This document shows, one piece after another, positions 12,623-22,589 of a DNA stretch of 64,000 bases. The stretch comes from an endosymbiont of unidentified scaly snail isolate Monju (GTDB lineage Bacteria; Pseudomonadota; Gammaproteobacteria; Chromatiales; Chromatiaceae), in the NCBI RefSeq assembly GCF_000801295.1, contig NZ_AP012978.1:1302001-1366000 (forward strand). The letters run 5' to 3'. The position numbers were made by a program, and so were the translations under genes. Within the stretch, counting starts at the first letter, position 1. Every line of letters begins with the position of its first letter. The notes below the pieces were generated by a model. It was not told the DNA's origin. It did not search any database and saw only the letters and a program-made list of their open reading frames with translations.

Positions 12623-12651
12623 ATTCTATGAAAATACTAAAAAAATAGCAA
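12623..12651 (-). promoter_or_regulatory. Strong sigma-70 promoter of the yceD-rpmF-fab operon
   Basis: On the minus strand TTGCTA (12651-12646) and TAGAAT (12628-12623) are separated by exactly 17 bases and an AT-rich spacer. The expected transcription start is about 12616, only about 3 bases before the yceD ATG at 12613, so the transcript would be leaderless or nearly so. A GC-rich GCGCGC discriminator follows the -10 box, typical of growth-rate-controlled promoters. Confidence 0.7.
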
Positions 12652-12704
12652 CCTTCGCCTGACCGGCAAGCGCTCCCCGGGCGAACACTGAAACTATCGG
12701 CAAA

Positions 12705-14000
12705 TCAGTGCCCTACGACCGCCAGCAGGACGCCCGCAGCGACCGCCGAGCCGATCACGCCGGCCACGTTGGGCCCCATGGCGTGCATCAGCAGAAAGTT
12801 GTGATGGTTGGCCTCCAGACCCACCTTGTTCACCACCCGCGCGGCCATGGGGACCGCCGACACCCCGGCTGCACCGATCAGTGGGTTCACCTGCCCACCG
12901 GAGAGGCGGTGCATCAGCTTGCCCATCAGCACCCCGGCAGCCGTGCCAATGGAAAAGGCGATCGCTCCCAACGCCAGGATGCCGAGCGTCTCCACGCTCA
13001 GGAACTTGTCGGCCTGCAGCTTGGAACCCACCGACAGCCCGAGGATGATGGTGACGATGTTGATGATCTCGTTCTGTGCCGCCTTGCTCAGACGCTCCAC
13101 CACACCCGACTCGCGCAACAGGTTGCCGAAGGTGAGCATGCCGATCAGCGGCGCGGCCGAAGGCAGGAACAGGGCGCACAGCGCCAGCACGGTGAGCGGA
13201 AACAGGATCTTCTCCAGTTTGCCCACCGGGCGCAGTTGCGACATCTCCACCCGGCGCTCGGCCTCGGTGGTGAGCAGACGCATGATCGGCGGCTGGGTGA
13301 TGGGCACCAGTGCCATGTAGGAATAGGCCGCCACGGCGATGGCGCCGAGCAGGTCGGGCGCCAGCTTGGAAGCCACGAAGATCGCCGTCGGCCCGTCCGC
13401 GCCGCCGATGATGGCGATCGCCGAGGCGTCGGCCAGGCTGAAGTCGAAACCGGGCACCAGGTCGAGCGCCAGCGCCCCCAGCAGGGTGGCGAAGATGCCG
13501 AACTGGGCCGCCGCGCCCAGCAACAGGGTGCGCGGCATGGCGATCAGGGCGCTGAAGTCGGTCAGCGCCCCTACCCCCATGAAGATCAGCAGCGGGGCCA
13601 CGCCGGAGCCGATGGCCACGTCGTAGAACATGCGCAGCATGCCCGACTCGTAGCCCATGCCCTCGGCGGCGAGCAGGCCGGCCGCATGCTGCGCCGGGCT
13701 GGCATGCTTCCAGGCCTCGGCCACCTGCGCCACGGGACTGCCGATGGCCTGCGCCAGCAGTGCGAGCTGCTCCGGGGTGCCCTCGGCCAGCAGATGTCCC
13801 ACCGCGTCCTCGGCCAGCCCGGCGACCGGGATGTTGGCCAGCACGCAGCCAAAACCGATGGGCAGCAGCAACAGAGGCTCGAAGCCCTTGCGGATGGCCA
13901 GATACATCAACAGGCCACCGACACAGAGCATCAGCGCCTGCCCCCAACCCATGTTGGCAATCCCCATCGACTGCCAGAGCGCCTCGAAACCGGCTTCCAT
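12705..14000 (-). CDS. oadB: Oxaloacetate decarboxylase, membrane beta subunit (Na+ pump)
   Basis: The integral-membrane subunit that decarboxylates carboxybiotin and pumps Na+ outward. The 431-residue protein has about nine to eleven hydrophobic segments. The family signature [10 protein letters not shown] near residue 205, with its essential Asp, and the segment [15 protein letters not shown] are present. It lies 9 bases after oadA. The same family includes beta subunits for methylmalonyl-CoA and glutaconyl-CoA decarboxylases, but the full oadGAB set with a pyruvate-carboxylase-like alpha subunit favours oxaloacetate. Confidence 0.94.
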   Translation of the reverse strand: MEAGFEALWQSMGIANMGWGQALMLCVGGLLMYLAIRKGFEPLLLLPIGFGCVLANIPVAGLAEDAVGHLLAEGTPEQLALLAQAIGSPVAQVAEAWKHASPAQHAAGLLAAEGMGYESGMLRMFYDVAIGSGVAPLLIFMGVGALTDFSALIAMPRTLLLGAAAQFGIFATLLGALALDLVPGFDFSLADASAIAIIGGADGPTAIFVASKLAPDLLGAIAVAAYSYMALVPITQPPIMRLLTTEAERRVEMSQLRPVGKLEKILFPLTVLALCALFLPSAAPLIGMLTFGNLLRESGVVERLSKAAQNEIINIVTIILGLSVGSKLQADKFLSVETLGILALGAIAFSIGTAAGVLMGKLMHRLSGGQVNPLIGAAGVSAVPMAARVVNKVGLEANHHNFLLMHAMGPNVAGVIGSAVAAGVLLAVVGH

Positions 14001-14009
14001 GACCGCGCC

Positions 14010-15809
14010 TCAGGCCAGACTGAGCAGGGTGTCGCCGACCTGAACGGCGTCCCCTTCCTTGACCGCGACCGAACGCACCGTGCCATCGGCGGGCGAACGC
14101 ACCTCGGTCTCCATCTTCATGGCCTCGAGCACCATCACCACCTCACCGGAGCGCACGACCTGGCCCTCGGCCACCTTGACCTTGAAGATGGTGCCAGCCA
14201 GCGGCGAAGGCACCGGCTGGCCCGCGCCGTTGCCGCCTGCAGCCGGCGCAGCGGCCGGGGCGGCCGGGGCGGCATTCGTTGGCACCATCTGGTCGAGACT
14301 GCCGTCCGGCCCCACGGTGACGCTGTAGGCATGGCCATCGACGATCACCTGGTAGGACTCGGGGCCACCTGTAGCGGACGCCGCCAGGGCGGTGACGGCC
14401 GCGGGTTCCGGCTCGCTGCCCGGTACCGGCTCGAAGGCCGAGGGATCGTCGCGGTGATCGAGGAACTTCAAGCCCACCTGCGGGAACAATGCCCAGGTGA
14501 GCACGTCGTCGATCTTGTTTTCGGCCACCCGGAAGCCCTTTTCGCGGGCCAGGGCGTCGAACTGTTCGACCAGGCTGTCCAGTTCATTCTCCAGCCGGTC
14601 GGCCGGACGACAGACGATCGGCTCTTCATCGTCTTCGAGCACGCGCGCCTGGAGCGCCGCGTCCACCGGCGCGGGTGTGGCGCCGTACTCTCCACGCAGC
14701 ACCCCGGCGGTCTCCTTGGTGATGGTCTTGTAACGCTCGCCGGTGAGCACATTGAGCACCGCCTGGGTGCCGACGATCTGCGAGGTCGGCGTGACCAGCG
14801 GGATATAACCCAGATCCTTGCGCACCCGTGGGATCTCGGCCAGCACCTCGTCCAAGCGGTCGGCGGCATTCTGCTCCCGCAACTGGTTCTCCATGTTGGT
14901 GAGCATGCCGCCGGGCACCTGGGCCACCAGGATGCGCGAGTCGATGCCCTTGAGCGAACCCTCGAACTTCGCATAGCGCGCGCGCACTTCGCGGAAATGT
15001 GCGGCGATCTCCTCGAGCAGCGCCAGGTCGAGGCCAGTGTCGCGCTCGCCCCCCGCGTGGATGGCGACCACCGATTCGGTGGCCGAATGACTGTAGGTCA
15101 TGGCCATCGAGGAGATGGCGGTATCGACCATGTCCACGCCGGCTTCGGCGGCCTTGAGGATGGCCGCGGTGCTCATGCCGGTGGTCGCGTGCGAATGCAG
15201 CGCTACCGGAATGGAGACCGTCTGCTTCAGGCGGCTGACCAGCTCGAAGGCGGTATGCGGGGTGAGCAGCCCGGCCATGTCCTTGATGCAGATGGAGTGA
15301 CAACCCATGTCTTCCAGGCCGCGCGCCATGTTCAGCCAGTAGTCCAGGTCGTGCACCGGGCTGACGGTGTAGGACATGGCTCCCTGGGCGTGCTTGCCGA
15401 CCTCCAGCGTGGCGCGCACCGCGGTCTCGAGATTGCGCAGGTCGTTCATGGCGTCGAAGATACGGAACACATCGATGCCGTTCACCGCCGCGCGCTCGAC
15501 GAACTTGCGCACCACATCGTCGGCGTAGTGCCGATAGCCCAGGATGTTCTGGCCGCGGAACAGCATCTGCTGCGGCGTGTTGGGCATGGCCTGCTTGAGC
15601 GCGCGCAACCGTTCCCAGGGGTCTTCACCCAGGTAGCGAATGCAGGCATCGAACGTGGCTCCACCCCAGGTCTCCAGTGACCAGAAGCCGACGCGATCGA
15701 GCTTCTCGGCGATGGGCAGCATATCGTCCAGGCGCATGCGCGTGGCGAACAACGACTGGTGGGCATCGCGCAGCACCACCTCGGTCAGGGCAAGCTTGTT
15801 CTCGGGCAT
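14010..15809 (-). CDS. oadA: Oxaloacetate decarboxylase alpha subunit (biotinylated)
   Basis: A 599-residue protein that transfers the carboxyl group from oxaloacetate to biotin. An N-terminal carboxyltransferase TIM barrel carries [30 protein letters not shown] and the zinc-binding HSHATTG. The C-terminal biotinyl domain has the biotin Lys in EAMKMETEV at about residue 565, with an Ala/Pro-rich linker before it (about 505-530). The start at 15809 ([18 protein letters not shown]) matches the family. It sits between oadG and oadB and is the soluble partner of the membrane pump. Confidence 0.95.
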   Translation of the reverse strand: MPENKLALTEVVLRDAHQSLFATRMRLDDMLPIAEKLDRVGFWSLETWGGATFDACIRYLGEDPWERLRALKQAMPNTPQQMLFRGQNILGYRHYADDVVRKFVERAAVNGIDVFRIFDAMNDLRNLETAVRATLEVGKHAQGAMSYTVSPVHDLDYWLNMARGLEDMGCHSICIKDMAGLLTPHTAFELVSRLKQTVSIPVALHSHATTGMSTAAILKAAEAGVDMVDTAISSMAMTYSHSATESVVAIHAGGERDTGLDLALLEEIAAHFREVRARYAKFEGSLKGIDSRILVAQVPGGMLTNMENQLREQNAADRLDEVLAEIPRVRKDLGYIPLVTPTSQIVGTQAVLNVLTGERYKTITKETAGVLRGEYGATPAPVDAALQARVLEDDEEPIVCRPADRLENELDSLVEQFDALAREKGFRVAENKIDDVLTWALFPQVGLKFLDHRDDPSAFEPVPGSEPEPAAVTALAASATGGPESYQVIVDGHAYSVTVGPDGSLDQMVPTNAAPAAPAAAPAAGGNGAGQPVPSPLAGTIFKVKVAEGQVVRSGEVVMVLEAMKMETEVRSPADGTVRSVAVKEGDAVQVGDTLLSLA

Positions 15810-15837
15810 GGAGAGACTCTTGATGCTGGGCGGGCGC

Positions 15838-16089
15838 TCAGGCGCCACGCGTGGAACGGTAACGGGTGACAGCGGCACTGATGGCAGCGATCAGACGGAG
15901 ATCGGACGCGGCGCCGGCACTCACGGCCAGCGGCTTGGCTTCCGGCGGCTCGACCTCGCCCTCCAGGCGCGCGGCCAGCACGCTCATGCCGCGCATGACC
16001 ACGATCAGCACCGCCAGGAACATGAATACCATGCCCATGCCGAGCACCATCAACTCGAGGCCGGACATCAACATCTCGGATAGCGCCAT
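15838..16089 (-). CDS. oadG: Oxaloacetate decarboxylase gamma subunit
   Basis: An 83-residue protein with one N-terminal membrane span ([20 protein letters not shown]) and a short hydrophilic tail. This is the layout of OadG, which holds the alpha and beta subunits together at the membrane. An AGGAGG ribosome-binding site precedes the ATG. It is the first gene of oadGAB. Sequence conservation in this family is low, so the call rests on size, topology and position. Confidence 0.9.
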   Translation of the reverse strand: MALSEMLMSGLELMVLGMGMVFMFLAVLIVVMRGMSVLAARLEGEVEPPEAKPLAVSAGAASDLRLIAAISAAVTRYRSTRGA

Positions 16090-16306
16090 GATCCCTCCTG
16101 TGTCGGACGCCGCCCCGGAGCGACGTGATCGTGATTCGGCGTGACGGGCGGCATTCTACTGGAATTCACTCCGGGACGGGAATTCGGGCCCAGGGCAAGA
16201 AATCCCGAACTGGATATCGAATCCTGGGACCGGCCCCGACCCTGCGGCGCCCGCGCCGCCATCTGCTACACTGCGCGCCCTTGTCTGACCAGCCTTTTCC
16301 GCAACC

Positions 16307-16888
16307 ATGTCGATCAACCTGGTACTCGCCTCGACCTCGCCCTTTCGCGCGCAATTGCTGACCCGTCTGGGCCTGCCATTCGAAACCGACTCGCCGGCGG
16401 TGGACGAAAGCCGCCTGCCCGACGAGGCAGCCGAGGCGCTGGTGCAACGCCTCGCCCGCGCCAAGGCCGAAGCCGTGGCAGGCCGGCATCCCGACAGCCT
16501 GATCATCGGTTCCGACCAGGTGGCGGTGATCGACGGCGAGATCCTGGGCAAACCGGGCGAACGCGAACGCGCCATCGCGCAGTTGCAGCGCGCCTCGGGC
16601 AAGGTGGTGACCTTCTTCACCGGCCTGTGTCTGTACAACAGCCGCAGCGGCCGCAGCCAGGTCGTCTGCGAACCTTTCCGGGTACACTTCCGCGAGCTGG
16701 ACACACACCAGATCACGCGTTACATCGACCGCGAACAACCACTGAACTGTGCCGGCAGCTTCAAGTCGGAAGGACTGGGTATCACCCTGTTCCGGCGGCT
16801 CGAGGGGGACGACCCCAATGCCCTGATCGGCCTGCCGCTGATCCGCCTGACCGAACTGCTGTACAACGAAGGAGTGTTCCTGCCATGA
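16307..16888 (+). CDS. yceF: Maf-family nucleotide pyrophosphatase, YceF type
   Basis: A 193-residue house-cleaning pyrophosphatase; E. coli YceF removes 7-methyl-GTP. Visible motifs are LASTSPFRAQLL at the start, VDES, GSDQVAV with the catalytic Asp near residue 68, and KPG. It is divergent from oadG across a 217-base gap and overlaps cysZ by four bases (ATGA). In E. coli yceF lies directly beside yceD; here oadGAB separates them. Confidence 0.93.
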   Translation: MSINLVLASTSPFRAQLLTRLGLPFETDSPAVDESRLPDEAAEALVQRLARAKAEAVAGRHPDSLIIGSDQVAVIDGEILGKPGERERAIAQLQRASGKVVTFFTGLCLYNSRSGRSQVVCEPFRVHFRELDTHQITRYIDREQPLNCAGSFKSEGLGITLFRRLEGDDPNALIGLPLIRLTELLYNEGVFLP

Positions 16889-17616
16889 ATGGACTGATCG
16901 ACGGCCTGCTGCTTCCCCTGCAGGGACTGCGCCTGGTGTTCCGCCCGGGCTTCCGGCGCTACGTGATGGTGCCCCTGCTGCTCAACATCGTGATCTTCTG
17001 GCTGCTCGCCTGGCTGGGCACGCATTACTTCGACGGCTTCATGAACCACTACCTGCCGGAAGACGCCTGGTGGAGCTTCCTGCGCCCGGTACTCTGGGTG
17101 GTGTTCGCCCTGGCCTACGCCATGCTCATGTTCTATGGCTTCACCATCCTCGCCAACCTGATCGCCTCGCCTTTCAACAGCGTGCTGGCGGCACGGCTCG
17201 AGGAACACCTCACCGGGCAACGCCCCGAAGGCGCACAGACCGGCGTGCTGGCTGCCATCGGCCCGGCGGTGCGTGCCGAACTGAACAAGCTGCTGTACAT
17301 GGCCTCGCGCATGGTGCCGCTGCTGATCCTGCTCGCGGTCTCCGCACTGATCCCGGGGCTCAACCTGGTGGTCACCGCGCTGTGGCTGCTCGCCGGCTTC
17401 TGGTTCCTGACCCTGGAATACCTCGACTATCCCATGGCCAATCACGACCTGCCGCCACAGCGCCAGCGTGAACTGCTGCGCCAGCGCCGTTTCAAGAGCC
17501 TGGCCTTCGGCGCCGGGGTAACCGGGATGATGCTGGTGCTCGGCTTCGTCGCCATGCCGGCTTCGGTGGCCGGCGCCACCCTGTACTGGGTACGCGACCT
17601 GCGCGCCCGCGCCTGA
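16885..17616 (+). CDS. cysZ: CysZ-like sulfate transporter
   Basis: A 243-residue inner-membrane protein with four or so hydrophobic segments (residues about 27-45, 69-95, 140-170 and 205-230). The motif [15 protein letters not shown] is typical of the CysZ/EI24 family, which imports sulfate for cysteine synthesis. The ATG overlaps the yceF stop. It ends seven bases before the 3' end of the convergent ATPase gene. The substrate is inferred from the family only. Confidence 0.83.
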   Translation: MNGLIDGLLLPLQGLRLVFRPGFRRYVMVPLLLNIVIFWLLAWLGTHYFDGFMNHYLPEDAWWSFLRPVLWVVFALAYAMLMFYGFTILANLIASPFNSVLAARLEEHLTGQRPEGAQTGVLAAIGPAVRAELNKLLYMASRMVPLLILLAVSALIPGLNLVVTALWLLAGFWFLTLEYLDYPMANHDLPPQRQRELLRQRRFKSLAFGAGVTGMMLVLGFVAMPASVAGATLYWVRDLRARA

Positions 17617-17622
17617 AGCCGC

Positions 17623-18475
17623 TCAGACCTCGGTCTGTCTGCCCAGCCAGTCGATCGCGAACTGGCGCGCCACCCGCCCCGAGCGTGAACCACGCTGGGT
17701 GGCCCAGCGCAGGGCCTGGTCGCGCCAGATGCCCTCTTCCACCGGGCCATTGCCCAGGCGTGCGATCCAGTGCGCGCAGATCGCCAGGTATTGCACCTGG
17801 TCGAAGGGATGGAAAGACAGCCAGAGACCGAAGCGTTCGGACAGCGACACCTTCTCCTCGATCGCCTCGCCGGGATGGACCTCGCCATCCACATAGCGGG
17901 TCTGGCGGTTCTCTTCCATGAACTCGGGCATCAGGTGACGCCGGTTGGAGGTCGCGTACAGCAGCAGATTCTCCGGCGGCGCCGCGATGGAGCCCTCGAG
18001 CAGGGCCTTGAGCGTCTTGTAGGACGGGTCATCGGCCTCGAAGGAGAGAGGTCATCGCAATACAGCAGGAAGCGCTCGGAACGAGACCTCAGCAGCTCGG
18101 TGAGCGACGGCAGGTGCCGCAGCTCGGCCGGTTCGATCTCGATGAGGCGCAGCCCCTGGCCGGCCAGGGCATGGAACACGGCCTTCACCAGGCTGGACTT
18201 GCCGGTGCCGCGCGCCCCCAGAGCAGCACGTGATTGGCCGGGCGACCGGCCACGAAGTTGGCGGTGTTGCGCAGCACCTCGGCCTTCTGCCGGTCCATGC
18301 CGAGCAGGTCATCCAGTGCGACCCGGTGCGGCTCGCGCACACCGACCAGACCACCGTCCTGCCAGCGAAAGGCCTCGCAGGACCAGTCAGGCATACCGGA
18401 CCCGTGCGGCAACAACGGCTCGATGCGGTCGATCAGGTGATGCAGGCGCGCGATCAGGCGCTTCTTGCGGCCCAT
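17623..18475 (-). pseudogene. DUF815 AAA+-like ATPase, broken by two frameshifts
   Basis: Three pieces in three frames together make one DUF815 P-loop ATPase of unknown function. The N-terminal piece (from MGRKKRLIARLHHL, start 18475) ends in NHVLLWG. The reading then continues in another frame as ARGTGKSSLVKAVFHAL, the Walker A motif; one base is missing near the C5 run at 18215-18219. A second shift near 18043-18051, an extra two bases in a GA repeat, separates FLLYCDDLS from FEADDPSYKTLK. The final piece has SNRRHLMPEFMEENRQ and EKVSLSERFGLWLSF. Apart from the shifts no domain is missing. It may be a sequencing artefact or a young pseudogene. Confidence 0.85.
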
Positions 18476-18479
18476 GCGA

Positions 18480-18746
18480 CTAACCGATGGTAAAGTCCGC
18501 CGACGGCTCGCCGGTCCAATCGACACAACGCACCTCGGTCACCTGTGACAGGGGCGAACCCTCCCACAACCAGTCGCACAGGGCGGCAACCGCCTGCGGC
18601 TCACCGCAGGCGATCACCTCCACCGTGCCGTCAGGCAGGTTGACCGCGCTGCCCGACAACTCCAGTTCCAGCGCCTTGCGCCGCGTGGTGTCGCGATACC
18701 AGACCCCCTGAACACGGCCGGATACGATGCAGCGTTTGCAGATCAT
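18480..18746 (-). CDS. acyP: Acylphosphatase
   Basis: An 88-residue enzyme that hydrolyses acyl phosphates. The phosphate-binding loop Arg lies in SGRVQGVWYRD near residues 9-19, and the catalytic Asn in SGSAVNLPDGTVEV. The length is typical. It lies five bases upstream of the DUF815 start and six bases after the acnB stop, so it is probably cotranscribed with both. Confidence 0.95.
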   Translation of the reverse strand: MICKRCIVSGRVQGVWYRDTTRRKALELELSGSAVNLPDGTVEVIACGEPQAVAALCDWLWEGSPLSQVTEVRCVDWTGEPSADFTIG

Positions 18747-18752
18747 GATCTC

Positions 18753-21365
18753 TCAGAGTGCGAAATTCACCACCACCTCGTTCCTCGCGTGCTCGGCAGC
18801 CTCGGTAAAGTCCGGCATCTTGTCGAACTCGAGGTAACGGTAGATCTCGGGCGCCATGCTGTCGATACGAGTGGCGTACTCCATGTATTCCTCCACCGTC
18901 GGCAAGCGGCCCAGCACCGCGGCGATAGCCGCCAGCTCGGCCGAGGACAGGTAGACATTGGCTCCCGGCCCCAGTCGGTTGGGGAAGTTGCGGGTCGAGG
19001 TCGAGACCACCGTGCTGTTGGGTACCACCCGCGCCTGGTTGCCCATGCACAGCGAACAACCAGGCATCTCGGTGCGGGCACCTGAGGCCCCATAGATGTT
19101 GTAGTACCCCTCTTCCATGAGCTGGTGCTCATCCATCTTGGTGGGCGGGGCGATCCACAGCCGCGTGGGAATGACGCCACCGACTGCCTGCAACAGCTTG
19201 CCGGCAGCCCGGAAGTGGCCGATGTTGGTCATGCACGAACCGATGAACACCTCGTCGATCTTGTCGCCGGCGACCTCCGAGAGCGGCCTGATGTCGTCCG
19301 GGTCGTTGGGACAGGCCAGCAGCGGCTCGGTGATCTTGTTCATGTCGATCTCGATCACCTCGACGTACTCGGCGTCGGCATCGGCGCGCAGCAGGCTGGG
19401 ATTGGCCAGCCATTCTTCCATGGCACGCGCGCGACGCTCCAGGGTGCGTGCGTCCTGGTAGCCGTTGTCGATCATCCAGCGCAGCATGACGATGTTCGAG
19501 CGCAGGTAGTCGGCCACCGACTCTTCGGACAGATCGATGGTGCAGCCCGCGGCGGAACGCTCGGCGGTGGCATCCGACAGCTCGAAGGCCTGTTCCACGG
19601 TCAGGTTCGGCAGCCCCTGGATCTCGATGATGCGGCCGTTGTAGACGTTCTTCTTGCCCTTCTTCTCGACAGTGAGCAACCCGCGCTGGATGGCTTCATA
19701 CGGAATGGCATTGACCAGGTCACGCAGGGTGATGCCCGGCTGCATCTTGCCCTTGAAACGCACCAGTACCGACTCGGGCATGTCCAGCGGCATCACGCCC
19801 AGCGCGGCGGCAAAAGCCACCAGGCCAGAGCCGGCCGGGAAGGAGATGCCGAGCGGGAAACGGGTGTGCGAATCGCCGCCGGTGCCCACGGTATCGGGCA
19901 GCAGCATGCGGTTGAGCCAGGAATGGATGATACCGTCACCGGGACGCAGCGATACCCCGCCACGGGTCTCCATGAAGTCCGGCAGGGTGTGCTGAGTCTC
20001 GATGTCCACCGGCTTGGGATAGGCCGCGGTGTGACAGAAGCTCTGCATCACCAGGTCGGCGGAGAAGCCCAGACAGGCCAGCTCCTTGAGCTCGTCGCGG
20101 GTCATCGGGCCGGTGGTGTCCTGCGACCCCACGGTGGTCATCCTGGGCTCACAGTAGGTACCCGGGCGCACGCCCTCGACGCCGCAGGCGCGGCCGACGA
20201 TCTTCTGCGCCAGGGTGAAACCCTTGCCCGAATCTTCCGGGTCACGCGGGCGACGGAACACGTCCGAGGGCCCCAGCCCCAGGGACTCGCGCGCCTTGTC
20301 GGTGAGGCTACGGCCGATGATCAGCGGAATGCGGCCGCCGGCGCGCACCTCGTCGAGCAGCACCTCGGTCTTGAGCGAGAACTCGGCAACCAGGCTGCCG
20401 TCCTCTCGCTCGATGCGCCCGTCATGAGGGCGCACCACGATCACGTCGCCGGTTTCCAGGTTGTCCACCGAGACCTCGATGGGCAGGGCCCCGGCATCTT
20501 CGAGAGTGTTGAAGAAGATGGGGGCAATCTTGCTGCCCAGCACTACCCCGCCCTGCCGCTTGTTGGGGACGAAGGGAATGTCGTGTCCCATGTGCCAGAG
20601 CACCGAGTTGGTGGCCGACTTGCGCGAGGAGCCGGTACCCACCACGTCACCCACGTAGGCCAGCGGATGGCCCTTTTCCTTGAGCGCCTCGATCTGGCGG
20701 ATCGGCCCGATCTCGCCCGGCTTGTCCGGGGTGATTCCCGGACGCTCGTTCTTGAGCATGGCCAGTGCGTGCAGCGGGATATCGGGACGCGACCAGGCAT
20801 CCTGCGCCGGCGAGAGATCGTCCGTGTTGGTCTCGCCCGGGACCTTGAACACCGTGACGGTGATCGCCTCGGGCACCTCGGGCTTGCGGGTGAACCACTC
20901 GGCATCCGCCCAGGACTGCATGACCTCCCTGGCATTGGCGTTGCCGGCCTTCGCCTTCTCGTCCACATCGTGGAAGGTGTCGAACACCAGCAGGGTGAAC
21001 TTGAGCTGTTCGGCGGCCAGTTCGCCCAGTTCGGCATCGTCGAGCAGGTCGATCAGCGGCTGGATGTTATAGCCCCCGAACATGGTACCCAGAAGCTCCA
21101 CCGCGCGGCGCTTGTCGATCAGCGGTGATTCGGCCTGCCCACGGGTGATGGCGGCCAGGAAACCGGCCTTCACGTAGGCCGCCTCGTCCACCCCCGGCGG
21201 TACCCGGTCGGTGATCAGCTCCAGCAGGAAGTCCTCTTCGCCGGCCGGCGGGTTCTTCAGCAGCTCGACCAGGTCGTTCACCTGCTGCGCGTTCAGCGGC
21301 AGCGGTGGAATGCCCAGGGCGGCACGTTCTTCGACGTGAGCGCGGTAGTCTTCGAGAAAGGCCAT
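18753..21365 (-). CDS. acnB: Aconitate hydratase B
   Basis: Interconverts citrate and isocitrate through a [4Fe-4S] cluster. The 870-residue protein has the AcnB order: an N-terminal HEAT-like domain, the swivel domain and the catalytic domains. Cluster cysteines are visible in [12 protein letters not shown] and [10 protein letters not shown]. The start at 21365 has GAGG eight bases upstream and gives [15 protein letters not shown], matching the family; the longer frame adds seven unsupported residues. A small membrane-protein gene lies upstream, and a divergent LysR gene faces it. Confidence 0.97.
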   Translation of the reverse strand: MAFLEDYRAHVEERAALGIPPLPLNAQQVNDLVELLKNPPAGEEDFLLELITDRVPPGVDEAAYVKAGFLAAITRGQAESPLIDKRRAVELLGTMFGGYNIQPLIDLLDDAELGELAAEQLKFTLLVFDTFHDVDEKAKAGNANAREVMQSWADAEWFTRKPEVPEAITVTVFKVPGETNTDDLSPAQDAWSRPDIPLHALAMLKNERPGITPDKPGEIGPIRQIEALKEKGHPLAYVGDVVGTGSSRKSATNSVLWHMGHDIPFVPNKRQGGVVLGSKIAPIFFNTLEDAGALPIEVSVDNLETGDVIVVRPHDGRIEREDGSLVAEFSLKTEVLLDEVRAGGRIPLIIGRSLTDKARESLGLGPSDVFRRPRDPEDSGKGFTLAQKIVGRACGVEGVRPGTYCEPRMTTVGSQDTTGPMTRDELKELACLGFSADLVMQSFCHTAAYPKPVDIETQHTLPDFMETRGGVSLRPGDGIIHSWLNRMLLPDTVGTGGDSHTRFPLGISFPAGSGLVAFAAALGVMPLDMPESVLVRFKGKMQPGITLRDLVNAIPYEAIQRGLLTVEKKGKKNVYNGRIIEIQGLPNLTVEQAFELSDATAERSAAGCTIDLSEESVADYLRSNIVMLRWMIDNGYQDARTLERRARAMEEWLANPSLLRADADAEYVEVIEIDMNKITEPLLACPNDPDDIRPLSEVAGDKIDEVFIGSCMTNIGHFRAAGKLLQAVGGVIPTRLWIAPPTKMDEHQLMEEGYYNIYGASGARTEMPGCSLCMGNQARVVPNSTVVSTSTRNFPNRLGPGANVYLSSAELAAIAAVLGRLPTVEEYMEYATRIDSMAPEIYRYLEFDKMPDFTEAAEHARNEVVVNFAL

Positions 21366-21416
21366 GGCAGGTACCTCGATGTTCAAGAATTCGGAATGCG
21401 GTGATGACGGTTCGCT

Positions 21417-21596
21417 TCAGGCGTCCTCGGGGATTGGGCCCAGCAGCCAGACGCCAACCCCGCCCAACCCCAGCCACAGTGGCAATACGCCCGTGCCGAT
21501 GTACTGGCCGATGGCCTGCTGGAAGAACAGCACCCCCAGCGAGGCGAGCAGACAGACCAGACCCAGCGGACGGCGCCATTCGCCATTGTTCGTCAT
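21417..21596 (-). CDS. Small membrane protein, function unknown
   Basis: A 59-residue protein with two hydrophobic segments (PLGLVCLLASLGVLFF and TGVLPLWLGLGGVGVWLLG) and an acidic tail, probably two membrane spans. The start at 21596 (MTNNGEWRRP) has a good GGAGG ribosome-binding site eight bases upstream; the ATG 13 codons earlier does not. It lies 51 bases upstream of acnB in the same orientation and is divergent from the LysR gene. I do not recognise the family. The clear ribosome-binding site supports it as a real gene. Confidence 0.6.
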   Translation of the reverse strand: MTNNGEWRRPLGLVCLLASLGVLFFQQAIGQYIGTGVLPLWLGLGGVGVWLLGPIPEDA

Positions 21597-21632
21597 GGCT
21601 CGAGCCTCCGAGAACGGTAACGGGACTGTCTT

Positions 21633-21700
21633 CATCCTAACGGGATGTCATACATTCGTAAAACAGATACTTTTCATTTTATCCATGCTATTTTTGCATG
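21633..21700. promoter_or_regulatory. Inverted repeats between the small-protein/acnB genes and the LysR gene
   Basis: Two short perfect inverted repeats lie in the 106-base divergent region: CATCC-TAACG-GGATG (21633-21647) and CATGC-TATTTTT-GCATG (21684-21700). The region is AT-rich. LysR-type regulators commonly bind such sites between themselves and a divergent target. The sites are candidates only; no footprint can be seen from sequence. Confidence 0.35.
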
Positions 21701-21702
21701 AC

Positions 21703-22581
21703 ATGGACCTTCAGCTGACCCGTTCTTTCCTGACCGTCGCCGAAACCGGCTCCATCACCCGGGCAGCCAACCGCCTGGGCCTGACCCAGTCGGCGTTGTC
21801 ACGGCGTATCCAACAATACGAGGAACAGCTGGGTGCGCGTCTGCTGGTGCGCCATCGCCATGGCATCGAACTCACCGAGGAGGGACGGCTGGCACTGGCC
21901 GCCGGTCGCCGCCTGCTCGCCGGCTGGGAGGACCTGAAAGAAGAGATCCTGCTGCACCAGGGCCTGGAGCGCGGCCGGGTGCGCATCGGCGGTGGCGCCA
22001 CCGCCGTGTCCTTCATCCTGCCGCCGGCCATCGCGGCCTACCAGCGACACCACCCGCAGGTGCATTTCCAGCTCAAGGAGGCTGGCAGCAGCGAGATCAC
22101 CGAGGACGTACGCCGCGGCCACCTCGAACTGGGCATCATCACCCTGCCGGTGCGCTCCGAGGAACTGCGGGCCCACCCTCTGATGGACGACGATATCGTG
22201 CTGGTGGCCCGCCGCGACCACCCCCTCACCCGCGGCCGTCGCCTGGCAGTGCAGGACCTGGCCGGCGAGGGCTTCGTCGGTTTCGAGGCCGGCACCGCCC
22301 TGCGCCAGCTGATCGACAACGCCATGCGTGAGGCCGGACTGGAACCCCAGGTAGTGATGGAGCTGCGCGCCATCCCCTCCATCCTGCGCATGGTGGTCAC
22401 CACCGGGCACCTGGCCTTCATCAGCCGCCTGGCCTTGCAGAATCAGCAGGAAGTGGTCGAACTGAAGGTTCGTGGCCTGCGCATCCGTCGCCGTCTGGCC
22501 GTGGTCTCGCACCGCCGGCGCGCCCTCTCCGCCGCGGCCGCGGCCTTCGTCGATCACCTGCTCCGTTCATCCCCGATATAG
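21703..22581 (+). CDS. LysR-family transcriptional regulator
   Basis: A 292-residue regulator. The N-terminal winged helix-turn-helix spans residues 1-60 (DLQLTRSFLTVAETGSITRA, SALSRRIQQYEEQLGARLLV), and the periplasmic-binding-like effector domain fills the rest. It is divergent from the small membrane protein and acnB, so control of that unit is the simplest idea, but the effector is unknown. The start at 21703 is the usual family start; an ATG at 21685 is possible. The end is followed after eight bases by the convergent methyltransferase. Confidence 0.92.
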   Translation: MDLQLTRSFLTVAETGSITRAANRLGLTQSALSRRIQQYEEQLGARLLVRHRHGIELTEEGRLALAAGRRLLAGWEDLKEEILLHQGLERGRVRIGGGATAVSFILPPAIAAYQRHHPQVHFQLKEAGSSEITEDVRRGHLELGIITLPVRSEELRAHPLMDDDIVLVARRDHPLTRGRRLAVQDLAGEGFVGFEAGTALRQLIDNAMREAGLEPQVVMELRAIPSILRMVVTTGHLAFISRLALQNQQEVVELKVRGLRIRRRLAVVSHRRRALSAAAAAFVDHLLRSSPI

Positions 22582-22589
22582 CGCGGCAT

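Noticed and set aside
12708-15680. A 990-codon open frame on the + strand opposite oadB and oadA
   Set aside because: Same codon-bias shadow; His/Gln/Gly-rich and with no family resemblance.
16090-16306. Regulatory RNA or strong operator in the oadG-yceF gap
   Set aside because: I saw GGAATTC and GGGAATTCGGG-like repeats near 16158-16190 but no dyad or promoter good enough to list.
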